From: CAIYUC01 sp963682005
GTDB taxonomy: Bacteria; Bacteroidota; Bacteroidia; Bacteroidales; FEN-979
Reading direction: 5' to 3'
Assembly: GCA_963682005.1 (NCBI GenBank)
Contig: OY820914.1
Span: 1-64,000 of the forward strand
Length of the DNA: 64,000 bases
Shown here piece by piece: positions 49,675-61,100 of this stretch. The notes under the pieces are model-generated. The model searched no databases. It was not told the origin of the DNA and saw nothing but the letters and a program-made list of their open reading frames with translations. The number at the start of each line of letters is the position of its first letter. The stretch's first letter is position 1. The translations under genes and the position numbers were made by a program.

Positions 49675-52600
49675 TTACCTGTTAATAATTAGTTTTCCGG
49701 TACCGCTGCATTCATCGGCTTTCCCTTCCAGGGTGATTGTTGCAGTGTACACGCCTGGCTCCAGGTTCCAGGCTTGGAGTTTCACGCTGTGGGATCCCTT
49801 TGATTCCCTGTTGTTCACAATGGTTTTCACGAGTTGTCCTACAAGGTTGCGGATCTCAAGCGTGACCATGCCGTCATACGGCAGGGTGTAACTCATCATG
49901 GTGGAGTTGCTGAAAGGGTTAGGATAGTTCGATATCGTAAGCTTCTGCAATGTTTCGTTTTCATCAATCCCGACAGAAGAGGCTTCGACAACATCGACGT
50001 TAAGTTCAGCATCATCAATGACGGTGAATTTGCCGTCAGCCAGTTCATTTTGCGGGGTGCCGGCCAGGGCGAAACGGATAACATTGCCCTGTGTGAATGT
50101 GGGTGTGGTCGTTAATTTTAAATTGATGACAACGTCGCCTGCTGCAAAACTTAACGGATTGCGTGAATTCCAGCCGATCCTCAGCTGGTTGTCTTTTACC
50201 GCCCAGTCAAACTGACCGCCTTCCCCGTCAAAGAGAACATCCTGCACTGTGACAAGATCGCCCGGGTAATCGAGGACCAGGGATACTGCCCCGATTACAG
50301 CAGAATTGACCAATGTTACAGGCAGGTCGAATTCCTGGTTGCGGGCTACCTGCTTTGTTCCTCCATAGGAAAGGCGGAGGGTTGAACCTGCAGATTTTCC
50401 CAGGGTCGGATTGAAGCTCCTGTTATAGTCCCCTGTACACAAACCGTACAAATTCAGGGTTACATCAGCGCCATCCGTCACCACAATGGTCGGGTATAAA
50501 ACACCTGCAACAGGATCGGGGTTGGTGCTTATGGTTTCCCCGGCTTTCCAGAATGTCCAGGCGTTGGGCCTGTCGAACGGGGTTTCATCCACGAAATGAA
50601 GCTGGATTCGATAGGCATCCGTTGATTGAAGCACATTGTTTACGGGAGTATATTGCCCACCCCCGGCAACGTCACCGGCATAAAACCTTACTTTTTCGAT
50701 GGGTGCCGGGTAAAAAACGCTCCAGTTGTTCAATTGCGCGGCATCGGTGCTGTTCACGCTGCCGTCCACAGGCATGGATGAATGGGCACGGACCTCATAT
50801 GTACCTGGTAAAAGGCTGCCGAATGTATAGGTTCCGGCGGTTACCGTGTAGTCCGTTCCTAATTGTGTACCGCCCTGGAATAACCCCACGGTGATGTTTG
50901 ATTGAAGCGGGGTATTGTCAAGGTTATAGTAGGTGAAGTTCCCGCTGATGTTGAGAAGAGGCTTATTTGTAAGCGTAACATCATCCGTGCTGCTGCAAGT
51001 ACCGTTCAGGATCGTCCAGCTCAGCACGACTGATGATCCGACAGGCACTCCGGTAACTCCGGAGGTTGGCAGGTGCAGACTTGTGACGGTGGCAGTCCCG
51101 CTTTCCACTGTCCATGTTCCGGTTCCTGCGGAAGCGCTATTTCCTGCAAGCGTGAAGTTTCCGCTATTGTACTGAGACTGGTCCGCACCTGCATTTGCAG
51201 GGTCCGGAGTTGCATTGTGTGTCAGTGTGACTTCATCAGAACTGCTGCAGGTTCCATTGGTGATCGTCCAACGAAGGACGGCTGAAGATCCGGCCGGCAC
51301 ACCGGTAACACCCGATGTGGCTGAGTGCAGACTAGTGATGGTCGCTGTCCCGTTTTGAACCGTCCATGTACCCTGTCCCACCGATGCTGTATTACCGGCC
51401 ATTGTAAAGTTCCCGTTCCCGCACTGTGTCTGGTCTGACCCGGCATTGGCGGCAACCGGAGATATATCATTTGTAAGCAGAACCTCGTCAGAGCTGCTGC
51501 AGGTGCCATTGACAATTGTCCAGCGTAATGTGGCCGAAGAACCTGAGATGATCCCAGTAACACCCGATGTGGCTGAATGAAGGCTTGAGATCGTTGCCGT
51601 CCCGCTCTGAACTGTCCATGTTCCCTGTCCAACCGATGCTGTGTTTCCTGCAAGAGTAAAACTACTGCTGTTGCACTGTGACTGGTCGGAGCCCGCATTT
51701 GCCGGAACCGGTGCCGCATCCACAGTGATCTTGACAGGGGTGCTTGTAGAAATACATGATACGCCATTAAGTAAAGAAGCAGCCAGCCTCCGAAACCAGG
51801 TATCGGTAGTCAATGAGCCTGAGATATAGTCTTTGGTAGTGCCACCCGGCGACACATTTGTATAGGTGCCGGTTTCGGAGTTGCTGCTTTGCCATTGGTA
51901 GGAGATCGTTCCTCCTGTAACTGTACTTCCTGTGAGGCTGACGGTGCTGCCTGAACATATAGTTTGGGCCGTACCGATGGTATTGGATGTCAGCCTGTTT
52001 ATGGTGACATCACCATTTATATAATTCGTGGCTGTCGGAATATCGCCGAAAGGAGCGTAATCCGGTGCTACACCGGTGAATTCGCAGGCTGTTCCCTGGG
52101 CGTTATCATTGAACGTGATATTCGCTGTTGAGGTGACGGTGCCAATGGTGAACCGCAAAGTGAACAGGGTCGAACCATCAGCCAGGGTAATCCCGTCTGA
52201 TGAAAGTGTTCCGAAACCAGAAATTTTATATGTACCATTGGGATTGGATGTGTAATAAAAAGGATTCCAGACATGACCGGGCAGGTCAAAAGCAGCGTTT
52301 CGGCTGACGATCATAGGGTTTGTCAATTGGGCTGTCGTGTATCCGAATGAAAGGGAAAAACTGCCTATGCCGGTGCAATGGGATACGGTGACAGGGATGT
52401 CGACGGTGACGGCTTCGGCACAAACAGTGACCGGCGAAATAGTCGTTACAGGTCCTCCCCCCCATGGATTATAGAAAACCCGCAGGTAACCGGCACCTGT
52501 AATGGAGCCCCCATCCCCTCCCGGGTTTGTTGAAACTGCAGGGCCTTTGGCACTGCCCCAATCGTTGTATTCCGCATGAAGGTCAACAAGCTGTGCATTG

Positions 52601-53061
52601 TCGATTGCAGAACCCGCCCCGACCACATAAAACCGGTTATTCCCGTGATCTGCCGTGGTCCCTGCATCGAGGATCCCCCCGGTGACCGAGATGCATGGCT
52701 TTGAAGCGGTGTTATCTTCCCTGATGCCGAAATTCCTGATCTTTACATTACCACCAGTGACAGTTATCGAGGCACTATTCAGGCCAAATGCACTGATCAT
52801 ACTGTTTGAAGGACCGGCACCTGACAGTTGCAGGTTTTTCCCGATGGTCAATGCTTCAGTGTATAATCCTGTGGCAACATTGATAACATCTCCCGCGGCA
52901 GCAGCATTTATGGCATATTGAATGGTTTTAAAAGCCCCTGTGCCCGTTGTGGTGCCATGTGATCCGTCATTCGTGCCAAGAGGATCTACATACCAGTTTG
53001 CTCCCTGGCCAATTACCGTTATAAAAAGTATTACGATAAGCAATAGTAGCTGTTTTCTCAT
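49675..53061 (-). CDS. T9SS cargo B: secreted protein with PKD-like repeats and dockerin/cohesin-like module
   Basis: The 1128-residue protein has a signal peptide, an N-terminal right-handed beta-helix-type region (about 25-200; FKTIQYAINAAAAGDVI, EYNDWGS), a first cohesin-like domain (about 205-340), an Ig-like region (about 350-440), and three tandem PKD/Ig-like repeats of about 84 residues (445-696, each with an AGSDQ- or AGADQ-type start and W-T--NGTCSS end). The shared C-terminal block follows: prealbumin-like domain, dockerin-like motifs (DGSVNSTDAAQLN near 761, STDAYRIQLHF, GDYNRSFNP), cohesin-like domain (about 898-1029) and the sorting domain NYPNPF to the end. It has no recognised catalytic domain. 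It lies 66 bases ahead of cargo A on the same strand. Confidence 0.9.
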   Translation of the reverse strand: MRKQLLLLIVILFITVIGQGANWYVDPLGTNDGSHGTTTGTGAFKTIQYAINAAAAGDVINVATGLYTEALTIGKNLQLSGAGPSNSMISAFGLNSASITVTGGNVKIRNFGIREDNTASKPCISVTGGILDAGTTADHGNNRFYVVGAGSAIDNAQLVDLHAEYNDWGSAKGPAVSTNPGGDGGSITGAGYLRVFYNPWGGGPVTTISPVTVCAEAVTVDIPVTVSHCTGIGSFSLSFGYTTAQLTNPMIVSRNAAFDLPGHVWNPFYYTSNPNGTYKISGFGTLSSDGITLADGSTLFTLRFTIGTVTSTANITFNDNAQGTACEFTGVAPDYAPFGDIPTATNYINGDVTINRLTSNTIGTAQTICSGSTVSLTGSTVTGGTISYQWQSSNSETGTYTNVSPGGTTKDYISGSLTTDTWFRRLAASLLNGVSCISTSTPVKITVDAAPVPANAGSDQSQCNSSSFTLAGNTASVGQGTWTVQSGTATISSLHSATSGVTGIISGSSATLRWTIVNGTCSSSDEVLLTNDISPVAANAGSDQTQCGNGNFTMAGNTASVGQGTWTVQNGTATITSLHSATSGVTGVPAGSSAVLRWTITNGTCSSSDEVTLTHNATPDPANAGADQSQYNSGNFTLAGNSASAGTGTWTVESGTATVTSLHLPTSGVTGVPVGSSVVLSWTILNGTCSSTDDVTLTNKPLLNISGNFTYYNLDNTPLQSNITVGLFQGGTQLGTDYTVTAGTYTFGSLLPGTYEVRAHSSMPVDGSVNSTDAAQLNNWSVFYPAPIEKVRFYAGDVAGGGQYTPVNNVLQSTDAYRIQLHFVDETPFDRPNAWTFWKAGETISTNPDPVAGVLYPTIVVTDGADVTLNLYGLCTGDYNRSFNPTLGKSAGSTLRLSYGGTKQVARNQEFDLPVTLVNSAVIGAVSLVLDYPGDLVTVQDVLFDGEGGQFDWAVKDNQLRIGWNSRNPLSFAAGDVVINLKLTTTPTFTQGNVIRFALAGTPQNELADGKFTVIDDAELNVDVVEASSVGIDENETLQKLTISNYPNPFSNSTMMSYTLPYDGMVTLEIRNLVGQLVKTIVNNRESKGSHSVKLQAWNLEPGVYTATITLEGKADECSGTGKLIINR

Positions 53062-53166
53062 ATGTCAGTTATTGATAACGATTTAATATGGTGTAAATAT
53101 AATCGAGACGCTGTACCCTGGCTGTAAGGGGAGGAAAGATTTACTTGTAGGAATAATTCTGATTTT

Positions 53167-53189
53167 TTTGTAGGTGATTCCCCTACAAA
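53167..53189. other. Hairpin in the cargo C-cargo B gap
   Basis: TTTGTAGG and CCTACAAA form an 8-base perfect stem with a 7-base loop. On the minus strand it is followed by A residues, so it does not look like an intrinsic terminator. It may be a leader structure for cargo B. Confidence 0.5.
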
Positions 53190-53275
53190 TCCGGGTATCA
53201 AAGGGTCTGTGCCCCAACGCAGGTCCCTGAACAGGAATTGATCCGGGTTTCTACGGGGAGTTGTATTCGGCCTGA

Positions 53276-55045
53276 CTATTTTATTTTCATTATCCGGATC
53301 GTGCGGGTCAATACCTTATCCCGCGTTATCAGATTAAGGGTTGCCAGGCAAATGCCGGGGTTCAGGTTCGATTCATCAATTCTTATGCTGTGATTCCCGG
53401 CCGCCTGGACTCCTTCATCGATGGTTTTCAAATTCACACCTGCAAGATCATCGATCTCAATCATTACCTGTCCTGCAAATGGAAGAAGATAGCTGATCAG
53501 TGTATTCCCCGTGAACGGGTTCGGATAATTTCCGAGCATCAATCCGTTGCCCGCTTGCTGTTCATTAATTCCGAAGGGTCCGGATCCATCTGTTCCGATT
53601 GAAAGAACGCAACTGGGTATTGGCTGAAAATACTGGTCAACGATTTCGTTCAGTGGATCGTCAACAAGTGTGATCTGGATGACATTTCCCTGTGTAACTG
53701 CGGTTGTTGTTGTCAATCGGAGATTGACAACAGCCTCGCCCGCATCAAGGACCACCGGATTCATCGAATGCCAGCCGATCCTCAGTTCATTTCCGTTTAC
53801 CCTCCACATAACCGGATCTTCAGAACCCGTCATGGTCAGACCGTTCACCTTCACCAGATCGGAAGGGAAATTCAGGATCATTGAAACCGCACCAATGGTG
53901 CAGCCATTTATTATCCTTACTGGTACCAGCGTCTCCGTCTCCGGACCCGCCAGGTGAACTTCAGCCGATATCAGGGAGACGGCAGATGTCGTTCCCTTGT
54001 AGTTGCCCGGGTTAAAGCTGCCATTGTAATCTCCGGTGCACATTCCCAGGATATTTGCGGAAACATTGCTGCCATTTACAGCAATATTCATGTTAACCGG
54101 CCATTCTGAAGGACCGTTATATGGATTCGCATTGTCGTGGATCGTATTCCCCTCCGACAGCCAGTAAGTCCAGGGGGTCCCTGTTTCAAGGGTCCGTTCA
54201 AAAGGAGTTCCGTAAACAAAGTAGCGTTGCACCATATAGGCATCCGTCGACTGAATCCAGTAATCGTTCTGAACATCCGCGGACTGGTACCGTACCTGCT
54301 CAATATCGTACGGATGGGTCGACCACCAGTTGAGCTGTGCGGCGTCAGTTGCATTGATACCTCCGACCTGCCTGCTGTTCTCGTGAACAACGATGGTGTA
54401 ATTGCCGTCAGGAAGCGAATTAAACATATAATTTCCACTTCCTGATCCCGTGGTGGCGGTTGCGGTGTGTGATGTCCCCTCCATAAGCCATAATTCGACA
54501 TTGCCCATCGGAAGATCGGTTCCCGGAGATTTGTAATAGGACAATGACCCGCTTATGGAATAAACAGGAGTGATCAATCCGTTGATATAATAAGTGGACC
54601 GGGGAATGTCATTCAGCACATCACCGTTTCCGTCAGCATATTCACAGGAAAGTCCGGAATCAAACCAGGTAAGTGAAGTGCCACCGCCTGAATAGGTAAA
54701 ATTAAGCGTCAGGAGTACACTTTCATCCGGGAGGGAAGTCCCTGGTCCGAACCAGCTCATGACGATCCGGTGTTTCCCGTTGCCGATAGAAATGTCATTG
54801 AACAGGAACGTAGCGAGCAGTGGGTTTGGAACCAGGCTGAGCAACTGAATGACGGAATAATCATATTCAAGGGAAAGGGAAATTGCCCCAATGTTGGTGA
54901 ATTCCTTCACGGTGATCGGAATGGCAACCGGTCCGCTTCCTGCAGCATTGACTGTTGCCGCCGTTGTTTTGGGGGCGTTTTGAGATATCAGTGTCACCGA
55001 TGACATAAAAATAAGACAAACGAGAAGAACTCCGGCTTTTTTCAT
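53276..55045 (-). CDS. T9SS cargo C: compact cohesin-dockerin-cohesin-like secreted protein
   Basis: At 589 residues this is the simplest member and consists almost only of the shared module. A signal peptide (KKAGVLLVCLIFMSSVTL) is followed by a first cohesin-like domain (about 28-155; VAIPITVKEFTNIGAISLSL), a prealbumin-like domain (about 160-225), dockerin-like motifs (GGINATDAAQLNWW, STDAYMVQRYF, GDYNGSFNPGN), a second cohesin-like domain (about 365-490; GCTIGAVSMILNFPSDLV) and the sorting domain (NYPNPFTGNTLISY). Its 63-base leader contains the strong hairpin that ends cargo D, so its expression may depend on readthrough. It would suit the role of a scaffold or linker, but this is inference. 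Confidence 0.9.
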   Translation of the reverse strand: MKKAGVLLVCLIFMSSVTLISQNAPKTTAATVNAAGSGPVAIPITVKEFTNIGAISLSLEYDYSVIQLLSLVPNPLLATFLFNDISIGNGKHRIVMSWFGPGTSLPDESVLLTLNFTYSGGGTSLTWFDSGLSCEYADGNGDVLNDIPRSTYYINGLITPVYSISGSLSYYKSPGTDLPMGNVELWLMEGTSHTATATTGSGSGNYMFNSLPDGNYTIVVHENSRQVGGINATDAAQLNWWSTHPYDIEQVRYQSADVQNDYWIQSTDAYMVQRYFVYGTPFERTLETGTPWTYWLSEGNTIHDNANPYNGPSEWPVNMNIAVNGSNVSANILGMCTGDYNGSFNPGNYKGTTSAVSLISAEVHLAGPETETLVPVRIINGCTIGAVSMILNFPSDLVKVNGLTMTGSEDPVMWRVNGNELRIGWHSMNPVVLDAGEAVVNLRLTTTTAVTQGNVIQITLVDDPLNEIVDQYFQPIPSCVLSIGTDGSGPFGINEQQAGNGLMLGNYPNPFTGNTLISYLLPFAGQVMIEIDDLAGVNLKTIDEGVQAAGNHSIRIDESNLNPGICLATLNLITRDKVLTRTIRIMKIK

Positions 55046-55055
55046 ATGTTCCTAT

Positions 55056-55101
55056 TAAAAAAGTCTGGGTGGGAAGAAAGATTTCCTCCCCACCCAGACT
55101 G
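55056..55101 (-). terminator. Terminator after cargo D, within the cargo C leader
   Basis: On the minus strand a perfect 12-base stem (AGTCTGGGTGGG / CCCACCCAGACT, with extra pairing in the loop) is followed by TTTTTT. It begins 9 bases after the cargo D stop and ends about 12 bases before the cargo C ATG, so it can act as a terminator or an attenuator of cargo C. Confidence 0.92.
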
Positions 55102-55108
55102 ATCATGA

Positions 55109-58100
55109 TTACCTGTTATTGATCATTTTAATCGTACCAACCTGCTTATCCGTATTGTTGCTGAACCTGATGGTTGCGGTGTAAACGCCCGGAGACAATC
55201 CGGCTGCATCAAATCTGAATGAGTGGTCGCCTGCAGCCTGGGTTTCATTTACCAGGACCTTGACCGTTTTTCCTACAAGATCGCGGATCTCAAGGTTGAC
55301 TTTGCCGTCGCCGGGCAGCGTGTAACGGATGACCGTCATGCTGCTGAACGGGTTGGGAAAGTTTGAAAGCGTAAGCTTGTTCACAACTGCCGGTTCTTCT
55401 GTTCCGAGAGCTCCTGCTTCCAGGACATCGGCTGCGAGGACAGCATTGTCAACAACATTGTAAAGATCATCTGCCAGTTCATTCAGCGGGCTGGATGCAA
55501 GGGTCAGCCTTACGGATGAACCTTTTACAAATGCATCGGTCGTTTGAAGGTGAAGGGTCAGAAGCGTGGAGGCTGCTGCAAGTTCCAATGGATTCATTGA
55601 TTGCCAGCCAATCCTCAGTTCATTGCCTTTTATCGACCAGTCAAGCTGACCGCCGCCTCCATTGACTGTTATATCGCTGACCGTTACAAGATCGGACGGA
55701 ATATCCAGGATCATCGAAATAGCGCCTATGCTGCCTGAATTCACGAGACGGATTGGCAGTTCGATTGCCTGGTTGCTGCCGGCCTGCCTGGTCCCGCTGC
55801 TGATCAGTTCAAGGGTTGAACTTTCTGATTTCCCTGAAATGGGGTTGAAGCTCCGGTTGAAATCTCCCGTGCACAGTCCATACATGTTGGCAGTTGTGTT
55901 GCTGCCTGCAGTAATCGTTACACTCGGGAATAATTCACCGTTGACGATAGGATCGGGATTGCTGCTGATCATTGTCCCCGATTTCCAGAATGTCCAGGAT
56001 GGCCTGTCAAAGCCGTCTCCGAATACGAAATTGCGCTGGATCCTCAAAGCATCGGTAGAGTTGATGAAGTTATTGTAGCCATATTCACCGGCAACAACAT
56101 CTCCTGCATAAAACCTGACCTTCTCAATGGGATACGAACCAACAAACCAATAGTTCACCTGGGCTGCGTCCGTCGTATTGATGCTACCGTCAGCAGATGC
56201 TGTAGAGGTTGCAACAATATCATAGGATAGTCCGGGACACAGGGCTGTGAATTCATAAAACCCTGAGCCGTTTGGATGCGTTGTTCCAAGGAGGTTCAGA
56301 TGGTCGACATCACTCGTCAAATAAAGATTTACAGTGATGGCAGTTCCTGTCAACAGCGTGTTTGCCAGGTTGTAGTAATGGAAGAGCCCGCTGATGGATT
56401 GAAGTGCATTGTTGGTCAGTGTCACTTCGTCATAGCTGCTGCATGAACCATTTACAATCGTCCATCTTAAAACCGTACTGCTGCCTGCTGTCACTCCCGT
56501 CACCTCTGATGCTTCAGAATGGAGACTGGAGATGGAACCCGGTCCGCTTTGAATGGTCCAGGTGCCTTGGCCTACAAGTGCTGCATTACCGTCAAGGGTA
56601 AACGTGCTGATGTTGCATTTGGACTGGTCTGAGCCAGCATTTGCATTTGTAACCTGCTCATAATAGTTGATCGTCACATCGTCGTTGCTCGTACATGCAC
56701 CGTTGGTGATGGTCCATTTTAATGTATAGGCTCCGTAAACATCAACTGTGGCAGTCGTGTTGTAAACTGTGGCACTGCCGAACGTAACGGTTGAAAGAGC
56801 GGGTTTGCTCACAACACTCCATGCGCCTGTTCCAACTGTAGGATTATTTGCGGCTAGTGTGGCCTCCCAGGTGTTGCACTTGTTCTGGTTGTCCCCTGCA
56901 GCGGCTGTTGTTACCTGCTGGTAGAATGTTACAACAATGTCGTCATCGGATGAACATGTTCCATTGACAATGGTCCAGGTGAGGGTATATTCGCCCCAGT
57001 CAGGAACCGTCACTGTTGTTTCAGGATCATTGGCATCCACGAAAGTTACATTTGTCGATGGTGAGCAAGTCCAGGTTCCTGTCCCAACAACGGCAGTGTT
57101 GCCGCTGAGTTCATAGCTCTTGGAGTCACATGTTGCATCGGCACTGGCAGCACCGGCATCAGCCGTAGTCACCTGCTGGTAGAATGTTACAACAATGTTG
57201 TCATCGGATGAACATGTACCATTGACAATGGTCCAGGTGAGGGTATATTCGCCCCAGTCAGGAACCGTCACTGTCGTTTCAGGATCATTGACATCCACAT
57301 AGGTGACATTGGTTGATGGTGAGCAACTCCAGGTTCCTGTACCGACCGTGGCAGTATTGCCGTCGAGCACATAACTCTTGGAATTACATGTGGCATCAGC
57401 ACTGGCAGCACCGGCATCGGCCGTGGTCACCTGCTGGTAGAATGTTACAACAATGTCGTCATCGGATGAACACGTTCCATTGACAATGGTCCAGGTGAGG
57501 GTATATTCGCCCCAGTCAGGAACCGTTACTGTTGTTTCAGGATCATTTGCATCCACATAGGCAACATCGGTTGACGGTGAGCAAGTCCAGGTTCCTGTTC
57601 CTACTGTGGCGGTATTGCCGTCGAGCACATAACTCTTGGAGTTACATGTGGCATCAGCACTGGCAGCACCGGCATCGGCCGTGGTCACCTGCTGGTAGAA
57701 TGTTACAACAATGTCGTCATCGGATGAACATGTACCATTGACAATGGTCCAGGTCAGGGTATATTCGCCCCAGTCAGGAACCGTCACTATTGTTTCAGGA
57801 TCATTGGCATCCACGAAAGTTACATTTGTCGATGGTGAGCAAGTCCAGGTTCCTGTCCCAACAACGGCAGTGTTGCCGCTGAGTTCATAGCTCTTGGAGT
57901 CACATGTTGCATCGGCACTGGCAGCACCGGCATCAGCCATGGTTACCTGCTCATAATAGTTGATCGTTACATTGTCATCACTGGAGCAGTCTACATTGGT
58001 GATCGTCCATTTGAAGGTATAAGCACCATACGCGTCGACTGTTGCAGTGCTGTTGTATGCATCTTCGTCAGAGAATAAAACGCTTGAACCTGACGGCTTT

Positions 58101-61100
58101 GTTACAACACTCCACAATCCTGTTCCTGCTGACGGATCATTTCCGGCAAGGGTTGCCACAAATGTGTTACACTTGTCCTGGTCATCTCCTGCAACTGCAG
58201 TCGTCGGCAATGCTTTCACCGTCATCTTGATAACGTTTGAAACTGCAGCCCCTGTCCAGTCGCTCATGCAGGTAACCCGCGCAAGACGCCTGTAACAGGT
58301 CGATTCTGAAATCGAACCCGGATCATAAGTTGCAGAATTGCTCGAACCGATTTCTGAAGGGGTTGTGGCAAAATTATCTGTACTGCTCTGCCATTCATAT
58401 TCAATCGTACCGTTTTCTCCTGAGGGCGGTTCTTCATTTGTAAAGGCCTCAGGATTGAAGGCTCCGCAATTTTCCTGTGCGGTTCCGATTAAACCGCCAT
58501 CGGTTGGATTGACGCATGGTTCGTAATCAGCATATAACACCAAGTCAAGGTATCCACCATGCGGTTCAATAAGGATCTCCGGATTTTTCCAGTCTGCTGC
58601 ATTCGTCAGGACGGGTGTTCCGTCAATAGCAAGGTCTGCGAACGGGTCGGTAATCGTGGCTAAAGTGAAACTGTGTGAACCAATTGAAGGTGTCATGTTG
58701 TTAAAATCGAGTATGAGGTTTTTTGACACATCGATCGCACCATCGAAATTTTCATCAGTATAGAACTTCGAACAAATAATTTTATTCGTGTGCGTCATAT
58801 TCACCAGGAATTTTACCCGGGGTGCATATGAACTGTTATAATCGCTTAAATGTAACCCATGCTGCAGGGTCAAATCTCCTGAACGATAAGTCAGGTCAAG
58901 CAACCCATATTCTCCCAGTTCAATGGTATTGCCATCCATATCGTATCCGGTCAGGACAGATTCAGTTATTGGTACCAGCGTTGTCATTGATGAACTTAAA
59001 AATCCTCCTGTCGTGAACTTTGAATTATTAGATGCAAAATCATGTGTATTCAGGAACAACCTGCACCCATTATAAATACTCACCTTACCATAATAATAAT
59101 CGAAATTGCCGCTCAATTCGACCTGATCACCTGTACTGGCTCCAACCTGAATTTCAGCTGCGGAGGCAGACATTTGGGTCATGCTTATGAATGTGTTGTC
59201 ATAGCTCGAAATTGAGCTTGAAAGGACTACTTTCCCGCCATCCCCTATTTCAATATCGGGCGGATAAGTGGCTACAGCGGCTGATAAATTCACAAGGGAC
59301 CAACTGCTTACCTTTATCCTTGATATTTTTCCGTGGAATCTTGCATCGTCAGGATTGATGGACATCGACACCGACGAAGTGCCGTCGCCAATCGCAAGCG
59401 TTCCGGAACTTCCGTAATCCTCGAGTTCAAAGCTGCTTCCAAGTGTTACCTGACCGTTTAAAATACTTAATAAACTGGTGAAATCTCCAAAACCTATGTG
59501 ACTGTCAAATACACCGCCGGGAATGCTGCTTGTCAGCGAGAATGATTTTCCTGCCCCGATGACATTACTAAACCCTCCGTCAAACAAATGGCCTTGCAGG
59601 TCAAGAGTGATTTCCTGGGCAATGTATACACCGCCATCAAGGGTATAATCGTGCAACTGGTAAATCACGGATACTTCCGGGAAGGAAGATGCCAGTGACA
59701 GCGCTTCACTCCATGTCAGGCTCTTCTGGTTTTCAGAATCCAGAAAAACAGCCTCTTTAACAGTGACTTTCACTGCAGCTGTCGTTGCACTGCATCCGCC
59801 TGTTGCCGGGTCAGATGATAATATACACCTGAAAAAATAATTCCCCGTGGTTGCCTGGTCCCCTGCTGAGATGGTTAAACTGGCCGTAGTGCTGTTTGTG
59901 TAAGAAAAATAGGCAGGCATATTATCAAGGATATTTGACCAGCTTCCTGTTCCGGTTGCTGAATACTGCCATTGAAAGGAGAATGTTCCGGTCCCTCCTG
60001 TGGGTTCGGTCGTCAGCGTGATGCTGCTTCCTCCCTGGCAGAGATCCCTGTCATCTGGCTGCGAGAGGGATGGATCATCAACCACAGTAACGCTGATGGC
60101 CTGTGTACATGTACATCCGCTGGCATTCGTCAGGGTCATGGTCCCGTAATAGATATCAGCTGCAAGGGATGAAGTGATTGCAATCCCTGTCAGGGTTCCT
60201 CCTCCCGATGCAAAAGCAAAGGATGTGATCCCCTGGTCTTCAAGACCGGCTGTATTTGCATTGCTGTTCCAGTCGATGCTGAAGGATACAGGCGAATTCG
60301 CGGTTGCATCGTATTCAAGAGTTGTCGCCCTGTCACTTTCGCTGTAGCACAAAGATGAAGCGATTCCTTCGGTCGTGATGGTTGGCAGGGCATGTTCGGT
60401 GACACTGCCGTTGATGTAGTTCGTTGCTGTTGGCATGTCTCCGAATGGAGGGTAATCGGGCGCCACTCCTGTATATTCGCATGTGGTTCCCTGGCTGTTC
60501 TCGACAAATGACACGAGTGCCGGAGTCGTTATGGTCCCCACAGAAAATCTAAGGGTAAAAAGAGTCGTCCCGTTTTCTAGTGTAACCCCGTCCGTAGGAA
60601 GGGGCCCGAAAGCAGAAACAACAATTGTACCGGAAACGGCTGTGTTTACGGAGAATGTTCCCCATGAGACGATCGCGGCCGGGATTGAACCTGCAACAAT
60701 GGATGGCGTGTTCAGTTCACCAGGTGTATAGGCAAATTTCAATGAGAAGCTTCCTATTTCATTGAAACGGGTCACCGTAACCGGGATATCCACGGTTGTG
60801 ATCCCTTCGCAGATGTTAACAGCCGCCGCAGTGGTAATGGGGCCACCACCCCATGGATCATAATCAACAACATCTTTACCTGTACCGATAATGGCACCAC
60901 CATCTCCTCCTGTATTTGATTCAATCGCAGGTCCGTTGGCACTGCCCCAATCATTGTATTCTGCGGGCAATGCAACATCCTGCCGGTTGTCGATGGCATA
61001 GCCAGTACCATGAACGAGAAACTGGTTCTTCCCATGGTCGCCCGATGTACCGGCATCAACCACACCACCTGTAACCCGGAGGCATGACTGCACATAATTC

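Noticed and set aside
53167..53189. Hairpin between cargo C and B as intrinsic terminator
   Set aside because: On the sense strand of the genes it is followed by A residues, not T, so it lacks the U-tract.
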